Shown here: one piece after another, positions 1 through 7,195 of the stretch
Layout of the letters: the number at the start of each line of letters is the position of its first letter
Position numbering within the stretch: the stretch's first letter is position 1
Assembly: GCA_964521665.1 (NCBI GenBank)
Contig: CAZFSG010000016.1
Coordinates: 1 to 27,458, forward strand
DNA from: JANXDG01 sp964521665
GTDB taxonomy: Bacteria; Elusimicrobiota; Endomicrobiia; DTEH01
DNA: 27,458 nt
Direction: 5' to 3'
Translations under genes and position numbers: made by a program
The notes under the pieces: model-generated
Told to the model about the DNA's origin: nothing
Seen by the model: only the letters and a program-made list of their open reading frames with translations
Databases searched by the model: none

Positions 1-41
1 TATCTTTAATTTTTATAAAATACAAAAATTTCTAAAAGATA

Positions 42-77
42 TTTACAAACAAAACAAATTTTTGTAAATTTACAAAA
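42..77 (+). promoter_or_regulatory. Putative radC promoter with an overlapping 18-bp palindrome
   Basis: A TTTACA -35-like box (42-47) lies 17 nt before a TAAATT -10-like box (65-70). The ATG of radC is 9 nt beyond the -10, so a transcript would have little or no leader, and no Shine-Dalgarno is visible. A perfect palindrome, TTTTGTAAATTTACAAAA, covers 60-77, that is the -10 and the expected start site. A further copy of ATTTACAAA lies at 41-49, matching 68-76 directly and 61-69 in inverse. This is the arrangement of a repressor operator, but I do not recognise the regulator. Confidence 0.45.
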
Positions 78-79
78 TT

Positions 80-736
80 ATGAAACAGAAACAAAATGAA
101 GAACTGCCACGAGAAAAACTTTTAAGATATAACAGGCCTGATAAACTTAAAAATGAGGAACTACTTGCAATGATTCTTCGTACTGGGACAAAAAACTATG
201 ATGTTTTAACTTTAGCAAAAAAAATTTTGAAACATTATGGTAAAGAATTACCCTATGTTTCAGTTAGGGAACTAAAAAATTTTTTAGGTTTAGGTGAAAC
301 ACGTGCATGTAGTATTGTAGCATGTTTTGAACTCGGTAAACGGTTATTAAAAGATAAAAAAACATATTTATATCTTACCCCGAAAGATGTTTATGACCGA
401 CTTTCAGAATACAGAACTGCTAAAAAAGAACATTTTTTTGTGTTCTATCTTGACAGTAGAAATCAAGAAATAAAATGTGAAGTTGTAAGTGTAGGTATTT
501 TAAATTCTAGTATAGTTCATCCAAGGGAAGTTTTTGAACCTGCAGTGAAACATCTTGCATGTCAGATTATTGTTGCACATAATCATCCATCTGGTTGTTT
601 AGAACCGTCAAAAGATGATATTGAAATAACACAACGGTTAGTAAAATCTGGTGAAATATTAGGTATTGAATTGTTAGATCATATTATTGTTACTAAAAAC
701 GGATATTTCAGTTTCAAAGAACATAAACTGATATAA
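80..736 (+). CDS. radC: RadC family JAB-domain protein
   Basis: RadC-family protein (often annotated as a DNA repair protein, although its true role is unsettled). It has an N-terminal helix-hairpin-helix-like region (about residues 10-90, with the LKNEELLAMILRTGT segment typical of the family) followed by an MPN/JAB metalloprotease-like fold. The full JAMM signature is present: His167 and His169 in HNHPSG, then PS, then Asp180, so the zinc site looks intact. The length of 218 aa is normal. The ATG was chosen because it starts the conserved N-terminal region; it has no Shine-Dalgarno and sits close behind a promoter-like sequence. It is the first gene of a + strand run, 43 nt before the small Cys-rich gene. 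Confidence 0.93.
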   Translation: MKQKQNEELPREKLLRYNRPDKLKNEELLAMILRTGTKNYDVLTLAKKILKHYGKELPYVSVRELKNFLGLGETRACSIVACFELGKRLLKDKKTYLYLTPKDVYDRLSEYRTAKKEHFFVFYLDSRNQEIKCEVVSVGILNSSIVHPREVFEPAVKHLACQIIVAHNHPSGCLEPSKDDIEITQRLVKSGEILGIELLDHIIVTKNGYFSFKEHKLI

Positions 737-779
737 TAATTTTTGTTAAAGTGAAACTAAATTTAAAAGAGGTGAAAAT

Positions 780-977
780 ATGAAAGAATGTAAAATAAAG
801 GAAAACTTAAAATTTTGTCCTTGTAGTTATCCAGTATGTTCAAGGAAAGGGATCTGTTGTGAGTGTTTAAAATATCATAGACAACATGGTGAACTACCTG
901 CGTGTTATTTTTCACCAGAAGTTGAGAAAACATATGACAGGTCTATTGAAAATTTTATTAGAAATTATAAAAAATGA
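780..977 (+). CDS. Small cysteine-rich DUF6485 family protein
   Basis: A 65-residue protein rich in cysteine: CPCSYPVC, then GICCEC, then PACYF, about eight Cys in the first two thirds. This spacing, with the C-terminal EKTYDRSIENFI segment, fits the DUF6485 family of small proteins. Clustered Cys pairs suggest binding of zinc or an iron-sulfur cluster, but the function is not known. No signal peptide or membrane segment is present, so it should be cytosolic. A good Shine-Dalgarno (AGAGGTGA) precedes the ATG. It lies between radC and the aspartokinase gene and is probably co-transcribed with them. Confidence 0.8.
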   Translation: MKECKIKENLKFCPCSYPVCSRKGICCECLKYHRQHGELPACYFSPEVEKTYDRSIENFIRNYKK

Positions 978-997
978 TAATATAAGGAGAAAAAAAT

Positions 998-1732
998 ATG
1001 AGTATACGTCCTATAGTAATGAAATTCGGTGGTTCTTCAGTAGCAAATGTTGAGCGTGTAAAAAATGTAGCAAAAATTATTGTTGACAAAAAAAAGAAAT
1101 ACAAACATATTGTAGTAGTAGTTTCAGCACCGGGAGATACCACAGACGAACTTATAGAAAAAGCATACCAAATTACACCTGACCCTGATGAACGTGAACT
1201 TGATATGTTGTTATCTACTGGTGAACAAATATCTATTGCACTTTTAGCAATGGCGTTGCACGCACTAAACTGTGACGCTATTTCTTTGACAGGACCACAG
1301 GCTGGTATCTATGCAGACGCTTCATATACAAAAGCTAAAATTATAGATATTGATACAAGAAAAATAAAAAGATACCTAAAACAAGGTAAAGTAGTTATAG
1401 TAGCTGGTTTCCAAGGTATAAATCCTTACCAGGATATAACAACACTTGGCAGAGGTGGCTCTGACCTTACAGCAATAGCGTTAGCTGCAAAATTAAAAAG
1501 TCCTATTTGTGAAATATATACCGATGTAGAAGGTGTGTTTACTACAGATCCAAGACTTGTCCCTGAAGCAAGAAAGATTGATTATCTTACCTATGACGAA
1601 ATGCTTGAAATAGCAGGTAGTGGTGCACAGGTTATGATGGCAAGAGCTATCGAAGTAGCAAAAAAATATAATGTCAAAGTTGAAATAAAATCTTCTCTTG
1701 TTCGCAAACCAGGAACTATAGTATATAAATAA
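998..1732 (+). CDS. Aspartokinase, catalytic domain only (no ACT domains)
   Basis: Amino-acid kinase fold protein. It phosphorylates L-aspartate with ATP, the first step toward lysine, threonine, methionine and diaminopimelate. Visible hallmarks are KFGGSS near residue 9, the STGEQIS segment, GRGGSDLTA near 150 and YTDVEGVFTTDPR near 175. The 244 aa end just after the catalytic domain, at the RKPGTIVYK segment where ordinary aspartokinases continue for about 150 aa with two ACT regulatory domains. Only 32 nt separate the stop from the next gene, so no hidden ACT region follows. The enzyme may therefore lack lysine/threonine feedback, or serve another phosphoryl acceptor. A strong Shine-Dalgarno (AAGGAGA) supports the ATG. 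Confidence 0.85.
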   Translation: MSIRPIVMKFGGSSVANVERVKNVAKIIVDKKKKYKHIVVVVSAPGDTTDELIEKAYQITPDPDERELDMLLSTGEQISIALLAMALHALNCDAISLTGPQAGIYADASYTKAKIIDIDTRKIKRYLKQGKVVIVAGFQGINPYQDITTLGRGGSDLTAIALAAKLKSPICEIYTDVEGVFTTDPRLVPEARKIDYLTYDEMLEIAGSGAQVMMARAIEVAKKYNVKVEIKSSLVRKPGTIVYK

Positions 1733-1764
1733 GTTTAATCCTCATCATCTTTATAAATTAACAA

Positions 1765-3408
1765 ATGAAAGATATACTTCCATTGTTATCCCTTCAGAAA
1801 AGACTTTTTGTGAACTCGTTCAAGTTTGCTACAAAAACCGAGAAAATAAGAAATTTTTTTATAAGTTTTGTTGCTCTTTTATTTTTTATCTCAGTATATA
1901 TAATTTCATACCAGGTAATATTTTATATTTCTACATTGCCAGTTATTGGAAGTTTGTTCACTATACGAATTTTAGGTATAGCGTTTTTGGCAAGTTTTGT
2001 AATGCAAATTTTTTCTTCATTAACTGTCTCTATTTCTACATTGTATAATACCGAAGATTTACAGTTCCTTTATTCTATACCAATTAATACCTCAAGCATT
2101 TTTGTATTTAAATTTTTGTTGGTATTATTTTACTCCTGTTGGATGATAATTGTATTATTATTGCCATTTGTTTTAGCATTTGCTTCAGTGAAAGGGTTAA
2201 CAATTTATGGATTTGTAATAATGTTTTTTGCAATTGGGTTGAAGATAATTATAGCTGTGAGTTTAGGATGTTTACTTGCTATAATTTTATCATATTTATT
2301 TCCTACGAAACAACTTAAAAATATCATCTTGGTTTTTTTAATAATTTTAACATCTGTAGGGTATACTTTGTTTCGTTTAACAGAACCTGAGAAATTGTTA
2401 AATGTTGACCATTTTAGCGAACTTGTGCAATACTTAGATTTTATGTCAAAACCTGTTGCACAAGGGATACCATCATGGTGGGTAACAGAAATATTCCGAG
2501 GATTTATGACAAAACAAACAAATGTTATTATTATAAACCTATTAAAACTTTTTTTTATTACAACTATTGTTTTGATAGTGTTAAAGACAGTTGGTGAGAA
2601 ATTGTTTTATTTAACCGTGGTGAGAAAAATAAAAGTTGTTAATAAAAAAGAAAAAGAAAGTTATAAAAGTGGAATATTAAAAATGAGGTCTTTATTTACT
2701 ACAATTTTTGTTAAAGAAGTTAAATTGTTATTAAGAGAACCGATGCAATGGGTACAATTTATTGTTGTTATATTTCTTACAATTGTGTATTTGTTTAATA
2801 TTAGGAAATTACCTATACAATATGAATACGTAAGGCTCACAGTTGCGTTTTTCAACCTTGGTGGAATAATGTTTATTTTGTCAGCAATAGTTTTAAGATT
2901 TGTTTTTGTTCAACCAAGTTTAGAATACAAAATGTTTTGGTTAATAAAATCTTTACCTATAGATATAAAAAAATTTTTTTTAACAAAATTTTTTGTTTAT
3001 TTACCAATAGTACTTATTCCAGGAATGATAATCGTTAGTATTTCAAATGTTATAATTGGTATTAAAAATATATTAGCTGTAATATCTTTTCTATTAATTT
3101 TTTTGTCTTGTATTGTATTGACAATTGCTGGATATTCATTAGGTATACTTTTCCCTAAAAAAGAGTACAAAGATATTGCACAGATTGAGACATCATTTGG
3201 AGGGTTGTTATTTTTAATATTATCATTATGTTATATTGTTTTGTCATTATCTTCGTTAGCAGAACCTATCAGAAAATATGTATTAACTCATACTTTTGGC
3301 AAAGTTGAATTATGGTTTCATATTTTATTATTTCTAATTATAAATTTTATTTATGCATTCACAACAGGATATTATGCATTAAAAAAATTTATAAAAGAAT
3401 ATGTATAA
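1765..3408 (+). CDS. Large ABC-2-like membrane permease
   Basis: A 547-aa integral membrane protein with many hydrophobic segments in two halves, separated by a charged linker around residues 290-315. The segment around residues 92-125 (EDLQFLYSIPINTSSIF, then a long hydrophobic stretch) resembles a family of ABC-2-type exporter permeases whose partner ATPase is usually encoded next door. No ATPase gene is visible on either side here, so the partner must lie elsewhere. The substrate cannot be told. No Shine-Dalgarno precedes the ATG, but a TATAAA box lies 7 nt upstream, so transcription may start at or near it. Its last codons lie in the first copy of a 14-bp tandem repeat. Confidence 0.7.
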   Translation: MKDILPLLSLQKRLFVNSFKFATKTEKIRNFFISFVALLFFISVYIISYQVIFYISTLPVIGSLFTIRILGIAFLASFVMQIFSSLTVSISTLYNTEDLQFLYSIPINTSSIFVFKFLLVLFYSCWMIIVLLLPFVLAFASVKGLTIYGFVIMFFAIGLKIIIAVSLGCLLAIILSYLFPTKQLKNIILVFLIILTSVGYTLFRLTEPEKLLNVDHFSELVQYLDFMSKPVAQGIPSWWVTEIFRGFMTKQTNVIIINLLKLFFITTIVLIVLKTVGEKLFYLTVVRKIKVVNKKEKESYKSGILKMRSLFTTIFVKEVKLLLREPMQWVQFIVVIFLTIVYLFNIRKLPIQYEYVRLTVAFFNLGGIMFILSAIVLRFVFVQPSLEYKMFWLIKSLPIDIKKFFLTKFFVYLPIVLIPGMIIVSISNVIIGIKNILAVISFLLIFLSCIVLTIAGYSLGILFPKKEYKDIAQIETSFGGLLFLILSLCYIVLSLSSLAEPIRKYVLTHTFGKVELWFHILLFLIINFIYAFTTGYYALKKFIKEYV

Positions 3409-3420
3409 AAGAATATGTAT
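3393..3420 (+). repeat. Perfect 14-bp tandem duplication at a stop/start junction
   Basis: The 14-mer AAAAGAATATGTAT occurs twice back to back (3393-3406 and 3407-3420). The first copy encodes the end of the permease and runs into its TAA stop. The second copy supplies the ATG of the polysaccharide deacetylase. Since 14 is not a multiple of three, the two ATGs are in different frames and only the second opens the long frame. Confidence 0.95.
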
Positions 3421-4116
3421 AAGATAATTTTAAGCATAGGTTTTTTTCTTTTTGTTTCTTTAGCTACTTCTAAAGAAAATAAAGATGTTGATAAAACGAT
3501 ATTTTTTTGGAAAATTGATACAAAAGAAAAAGTTGTGTTTCTAACTTTTGATGACGGTCCTGGTAAATACACTGAAGACGTGTTAGAATTGTTAAAAAAA
3601 TATAATATAAAAGCAACATTTTTTATGTTAGGCGAAGTTGTTAAATATTATCCTAAAACTGTAAGAAAAGTTTATTTATCAGGTCATACGATAGGGTCAC
3701 ATACATATTATCATAACAATTTTTATAAACTACAAAAAAATTTATCTATTGATGGGTGTAGAAAAAAGTTAGATGAAGAACTAAAAATGGTTGAAGAAGA
3801 AATAAAAAAAATTGTGCCACAGATAAAAATAAAATTTCTTCGTATGCCAAACGGATATTATAGAGATTGGGTTGCTGATATAGCAAAAAAATACGGATAC
3901 AAAATTGTTAATTGGACATTTGGTTGTGATTGGCATAATTATACTGAACAAGAAATGATAAAAAGGTACAAAAAAACGTTACAGCCAGGATGTATTTATT
4001 TATTTCACGATGGTGGTAAAAACAGAACAAAAACAGTTAGTGTTTTAAAACAACTAATAGAATATTGTATTGCTAACGGTTACAAATTTGGAAATTTAGA
4101 AGATTGGGTAAAATAA
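3415..4116 (+). CDS. Secreted or membrane-anchored polysaccharide deacetylase (CE4, NodB domain)
   Basis: Carbohydrate esterase family 4 deacetylase, which removes N- or O-acetyl groups from polysaccharides such as peptidoglycan or an exopolysaccharide. The N-terminus (residues 1-18) is a hydrophobic signal or anchor segment, so it acts outside the inner membrane. Catalytic motifs are in order: TFDDGP (Asp46 and Asp47), SHTYYH near 95-100, the FLRMPNG arginine motif near 142, DWH near 175 and LFHDGG near 196. The metal triad Asp-His-His and the catalytic base appear intact. At 233 aa it is a single-domain form. The ATG comes from the second copy of a tandem repeat and has no clear Shine-Dalgarno. 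The precise substrate is unknown. Confidence 0.9.
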   Translation: MYKIILSIGFFLFVSLATSKENKDVDKTIFFWKIDTKEKVVFLTFDDGPGKYTEDVLELLKKYNIKATFFMLGEVVKYYPKTVRKVYLSGHTIGSHTYYHNNFYKLQKNLSIDGCRKKLDEELKMVEEEIKKIVPQIKIKFLRMPNGYYRDWVADIAKKYGYKIVNWTFGCDWHNYTEQEMIKRYKKTLQPGCIYLFHDGGKNRTKTVSVLKQLIEYCIANGYKFGNLEDWVK

Positions 4117-4117
4117 A

Positions 4118-4586
4118 ATGAGAATTAGAAAGATGAAAAAGTCAGATTTAAAATATGTTAGTAAGTTAATAACAGAAGTTGTACAAAACAATTTTTTTCT
4201 AATGTGTATTCAGACAAAGTAATAAAATATTTTTGTGACCAAAATTCTGTAGAAAATATTATAAAAAAGTTAAACAATAATACAAACTATTTTGTTGTCG
4301 AAGATAAAAACAAAATAATTGGTGTTGCAGGAATAAAGAAAGATAAAATTATAAGCTTTCATATATCTGTTAAACATCAAGGTCATGGAATAGGAAAACA
4401 CCTAATGAGATATATAAAAAACTATGCTAAACAAAATTCAATAAAAGAATTAAAAGTTCATAGTAGTATACCTGCAGTAAAATTTTATCAAAAATGTGGA
4501 TTTAAATTAGTTAAAAAGTTACAAATTTTACTCCTAATGGTGATAAATACATTACTGTTTTAATGAAAAACAAAATTTTTTGTTAA
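4118..4586 (+). pseudogene. GNAT acetyltransferase broken by two apparent frameshifts
   Basis: The family-like protein is spread over three frames. Frame A runs from the ATG at 4118 (MRIRKMKKSDLKYVSKL...) and would stop at 4222. Frame B covers about 4189-4520 with the acetyl-CoA binding loop (HQGHGIGKHLM) and the C-terminal FYQKCGF. Frame C from about 4521 gives TNFTPNGDKYITVLMKN and stops at 4586. Both joins need one extra base: the first in the T7 run 4192-4198, the second near 4517-4521. With both restored the protein is about 156 aa, a normal GNAT length. Sequencing error, real decay or slippage on the T7 run could each explain this. The uninterrupted frame starting at GTG 4204 lacks the N-terminal strand and has a foreign tail. 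Confidence 0.8.
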
Positions 4587-4589
4587 ATA

Positions 4590-4618
4590 TTGAAAATTGT
4601 TAATTAATATAGTAAAAT
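4590..4618 (+). promoter_or_regulatory. Promoter for the secE operon, apparently leaderless
   Basis: A TTGAAA -35 box (4590-4595), a spacer of exactly 17 nt and a TAAAAT -10 box (4613-4618) form a near-consensus sigma70-type promoter. The ATG of secE begins 8 nt after the -10, where transcription should start. No Shine-Dalgarno is visible. It overlaps the downstream edge of the GNAT remnant. Confidence 0.65.
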
Positions 4619-4626
4619 CAAAAATT

Positions 4627-4836
4627 ATGAAAATTGTCCAATGGGTTAATTCAATAATTAATTTTGTTAAAGAATCATATGTGGAACTGAAAAAAGTTAC
4701 ATGGTTAAGTAAGAAAGAAGTTGTAGCTTCAACTATTGTTGTTGTAATAGTAATAATTATTATGGCTATATATATCGGGACGATAGATTTTATACTTGCT
4801 AAAATAGTTTCTTTATTTTTGAGAGGGAGGATGTAA
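4627..4836 (+). CDS. secE: Preprotein translocase subunit SecE
   Basis: SecE is the small essential subunit of the SecYEG translocon and clamps SecY in the inner membrane. The 69 aa show the short single-helix form: an amphipathic region with the family signature FVKESYVELKKVTWLSKKE (residues about 14-32), then one transmembrane segment (about 36-60). The ATG at 4627 was chosen over an in-frame TTG at 4597, because the TTG lies between the -35 and -10 boxes and would add residues unusual for the family. Its stop TAA shares a base with the nusG ATG, so the two are translationally coupled. The usual upstream rpmG and tRNA-Trp are absent. Confidence 0.93.
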   Translation: MKIVQWVNSIINFVKESYVELKKVTWLSKKEVVASTIVVVIVIIIMAIYIGTIDFILAKIVSLFLRGRM

Positions 4837-5417
4837 TGGTAGAAGAAAATAAAGAAAAAGTTTATACATTACAACAACAAGATGATGAAAAGAATTGGTA
4901 TATTTTATGTTGTCAAGTAGGCAAAGAATTAGAAATCAAACAACGGCTTGAAGAAAAAATTAGTTCTACACCAGGTATGGAAAACAAAATTTTTGAAATA
5001 CTTGTTCCTGAAGAAGAGGAAATACGGGTTAAAAAAGGAGAAAAAGTAAAAGTTAGGAAAGCTGTCCATAAAGGATATATTTATATACATATGATAATTA
5101 CTCCTGAAACTTTCAGTTTTGTTCGTAGTATTATTGGAGTAAAAGGTTTTCTTGGTGGGGCAAAACCACAAAAGTTGTCAGAAAAAGAAGTTGAAAGTAT
5201 TAAAATGTTAGCAAACAAATTAAAATCAGAAGCTCCAAAAATTGTACGTAAGTTTGAAGTTGGGGATACTGTTCGCATAATTGATGGTCCATTTAAACAT
5301 TTCACAGGTGTAGTTGATGAAATTAACGAAGAAAAAGGAAAAGTTAAAATTTCAATAACATTGTTTGGTAGACCAACTTCTATGGAATTGGAATTTGTCC
5401 AGGTGGAGAAAGTATAA
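4836..5417 (+). CDS. nusG: Transcription termination/antitermination factor NusG
   Basis: NusG binds the RNA polymerase clamp, raises processivity and links transcription to Rho or the ribosome. The NGN domain spans roughly residues 20-130, starting at NWYILCCQVGKE and ending near the VRSIIGVKGFLGG segment. The KOW motif follows at about 143-193 (FEVGDTVRIIDGPFKHFTGVVDEI). The length of 193 aa is typical, with a slightly long N-terminal tail. A strong Shine-Dalgarno (GGGAGG) sits within the end of secE, and the ATG overlaps the secE stop. The order secE-nusG-rplK-rplA is the classical one. Confidence 0.97.
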   Translation: MVEENKEKVYTLQQQDDEKNWYILCCQVGKELEIKQRLEEKISSTPGMENKIFEILVPEEEEIRVKKGEKVKVRKAVHKGYIYIHMIITPETFSFVRSIIGVKGFLGGAKPQKLSEKEVESIKMLANKLKSEAPKIVRKFEVGDTVRIIDGPFKHFTGVVDEINEEKGKVKISITLFGRPTSMELEFVQVEKV

Positions 5418-5456
5418 TTAATTTAAAAACTTAATTAAATAGAAAGGGACAAAAAA

Positions 5457-5888
5457 ATGGCAAAAAAAATTAAAGCACAAATTAAACTACAAATTCCTGC
5501 AGGTCAAGCAAACCCTGCACCACCAGTTGGTCCTGCATTGGGTCAACATGGGGTAAACATAATGCAGTTTTGTAATGAGTTTAATGCTAAAACAAAAAAT
5601 ATGGATCCAGGTATGCTTATTCCTGTTGTTATAACAATTTATGAAGATAGAAGTTTTAGTTTTATTTTAAAAACACCACCTGTTTCAGTGTTGTTAAAAA
5701 AGATTTGTGGTTTAGCAAAAGCTGCAAGTAAACCTGGTTCTGAGAAAATTGCTACTGTTACTAAAAGTCAGGTTAGGGAAATTGCAAAACTTAAACTTTC
5801 TGATTTAAACACTACAGATTTAGAAGCAGCAATAAAAATTGTTGAAGGTACTGCACGTAGTATGGGAATAGAAGTTATAGAAGGATAA
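5457..5888 (+). CDS. rplK: 50S ribosomal protein L11
   Basis: L11 forms the base of the GTPase-associated centre on 23S rRNA together with L10/L12. The N-terminal domain carries the hallmark QIPAGQANPAPPVGPALGQ (residues about 13-31) and the C-terminal rRNA-binding domain holds KTPPVSVLLKK near 70. At 143 aa it is complete. A clear Shine-Dalgarno (GAAAGGGA) precedes the ATG. It sits 39 nt after nusG and 21 nt before rplA in one operon. Confidence 0.98.
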   Translation: MAKKIKAQIKLQIPAGQANPAPPVGPALGQHGVNIMQFCNEFNAKTKNMDPGMLIPVVITIYEDRSFSFILKTPPVSVLLKKICGLAKAASKPGSEKIATVTKSQVREIAKLKLSDLNTTDLEAAIKIVEGTARSMGIEVIEG

Positions 5889-5909
5889 AAAATAGAAAGG
5901 ATAAATATT

Positions 5910-6599
5910 ATGAGCAAACGAATGTTAGAAATTAAAAAGAAAGTAGATAAACAAAAATTATATACTTTAAGAGAAGCAATAGAATTGTTAAAAGAAGTTA
6001 AAAAAACAAATTTTGATGAGTCTGTTGAACTACATATAAATTTAGGTATTGACCCAAAACAATCATCACAGGTTGTTCGTGGTGCAGTTGTTTTACCTCA
6101 TGGGACTGGTAAAAAAGTAAAAGTTTGTGTATTAGCAAAAGGTGAAAAACTTAAAGAAGCAGAACAAAGTGGTGCTGAATATTATGGTTCTGAAGAATTA
6201 ATTGAAAAAATTTCAAAAGGATGGACTGATTTTGATGTTTTAATTGCTACTCCTGATATGATGAAAGATCTAGCAAAACTTGGTAAAATTTTAGGTCCAA
6301 AAGGACTTATGCCTAATCCTAAAACAGGTACTGTTACTACAGAAATAATAAAAACAGTTAACGAAGCTAAAAAAGGAAGAATAGAGTTCAGAAATGATTC
6401 TTATGGTATTATACATTGTAATGTAGGCAAACTATCTTTTGATACAGATAAATTAATAGAAAACATCCATACTGTAGTAGAAGCAGTGATTAAACTTAAA
6501 CCTCCACAAGCAAAAGGTGTTTATTTGAAAAGTATACACTTGTCTTCTACAATGGGTCCTTCTGTAAAAATTAACCCAAATGAATTTTTAAGAAAGTAA
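5910..6599 (+). CDS. rplA: 50S ribosomal protein L1
   Basis: L1 builds the mobile L1 stalk near the ribosomal E site and in many bacteria represses its own operon by binding the mRNA. The 229 aa are full length. Visible signatures include VVLPHGTGKKVKVCVLAKG (residues about 61-79), LGKILGPKGLMPNPKTGTVT (about 126-145) and the C-terminal SSTMGPSVKIN. A Shine-Dalgarno (GAAAGGA) precedes the ATG. In most bacteria rplJ, rplL, rpoB and rpoC follow, but here the next gene encodes a HAMP membrane protein 8 nt away. Confidence 0.98.
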   Translation: MSKRMLEIKKKVDKQKLYTLREAIELLKEVKKTNFDESVELHINLGIDPKQSSQVVRGAVVLPHGTGKKVKVCVLAKGEKLKEAEQSGAEYYGSEELIEKISKGWTDFDVLIATPDMMKDLAKLGKILGPKGLMPNPKTGTVTTEIIKTVNEAKKGRIEFRNDSYGIIHCNVGKLSFDTDKLIENIHTVVEAVIKLKPPQAKGVYLKSIHLSSTMGPSVKINPNEFLRK

Positions 6600-6607
6600 A
6601 ATGATAT

Positions 6608-7195
6608 ATGGGTATAAAGATATTAAACATTCCTACCTTGTTTCGTAGACGGAAATATGTTATTGTACCAAAATTTCAGTTCAAATATATATTTATAATA
6701 GTAGTATTAATTTTTATAATTTTGTTAATTACCACACAAATTATTAATTTTACAATAAGAACCACACCTATATTAGAGAACCTATCTGAGATAGAAGTTG
6801 TTGCAGTAACACATCTTATATTTAAAACAATACTTTCTTTATGTTTTATATTTATTATTATTGTTATAGCATTAGGTATTTTTGTTTCACATCGTATTGC
6901 AGGACCGTTATATGTGTTTGACAAAATGTTTAATATAGTATCCCAGGGTGACCTAACTATAAAACTTAAGTTAAGGAAAGGTGATGAGTTAAAAGAACTT
7001 GCTGGTAGTTTTCAGAAAATGGTGGATAGTTTATCACATTTTATAAAAACAGATAAAGAAAAAGTTGAAGAAATAAAAAAAGAAATTAATGATATAGTTA
7101 ATACTTATATTTCACAATCTAATCAAGAACTTAAACAAAGGTTAGACAAAGTTGCTTCAATGTTAGACGAATTATATAAAAATTTTAAAATATGA
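6608..7195 (+). CDS. Two-helix membrane protein with a HAMP domain and C-terminal coiled coil
   Basis: A 195-aa protein with a basic N-terminus (RRRKYVIVPKFQFKY), two transmembrane helices (about residues 27-48 and 73-98) with a short external loop between them, then a HAMP domain. The HAMP entry SHRIAGPLYVFDKM is clear, followed by the GDLTIKLKLRKGDELKELA connector. The last 60 residues are charged and predicted as coiled coil. No kinase, cyclase or methyl-accepting output domain is present, so it may transmit a signal by partnering another protein. Family members of this size exist in uncultured diderms; the function is unknown. Its end overlaps the next ATG by 4 nt. Confidence 0.8.
   Translation: MGIKILNIPTLFRRRKYVIVPKFQFKYIFIIVVLIFIILLITTQIINFTIRTTPILENLSEIEVVAVTHLIFKTILSLCFIFIIIVIALGIFVSHRIAGPLYVFDKMFNIVSQGDLTIKLKLRKGDELKELAGSFQKMVDSLSHFIKTDKEKVEEIKKEINDIVNTYISQSNQELKQRLDKVASMLDELYKNFKI

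Noticed and set aside
4597..4626. TTG start for secE
   Set aside because: It lies between the -35 and -10 boxes of the promoter and would add residues not typical of SecE.
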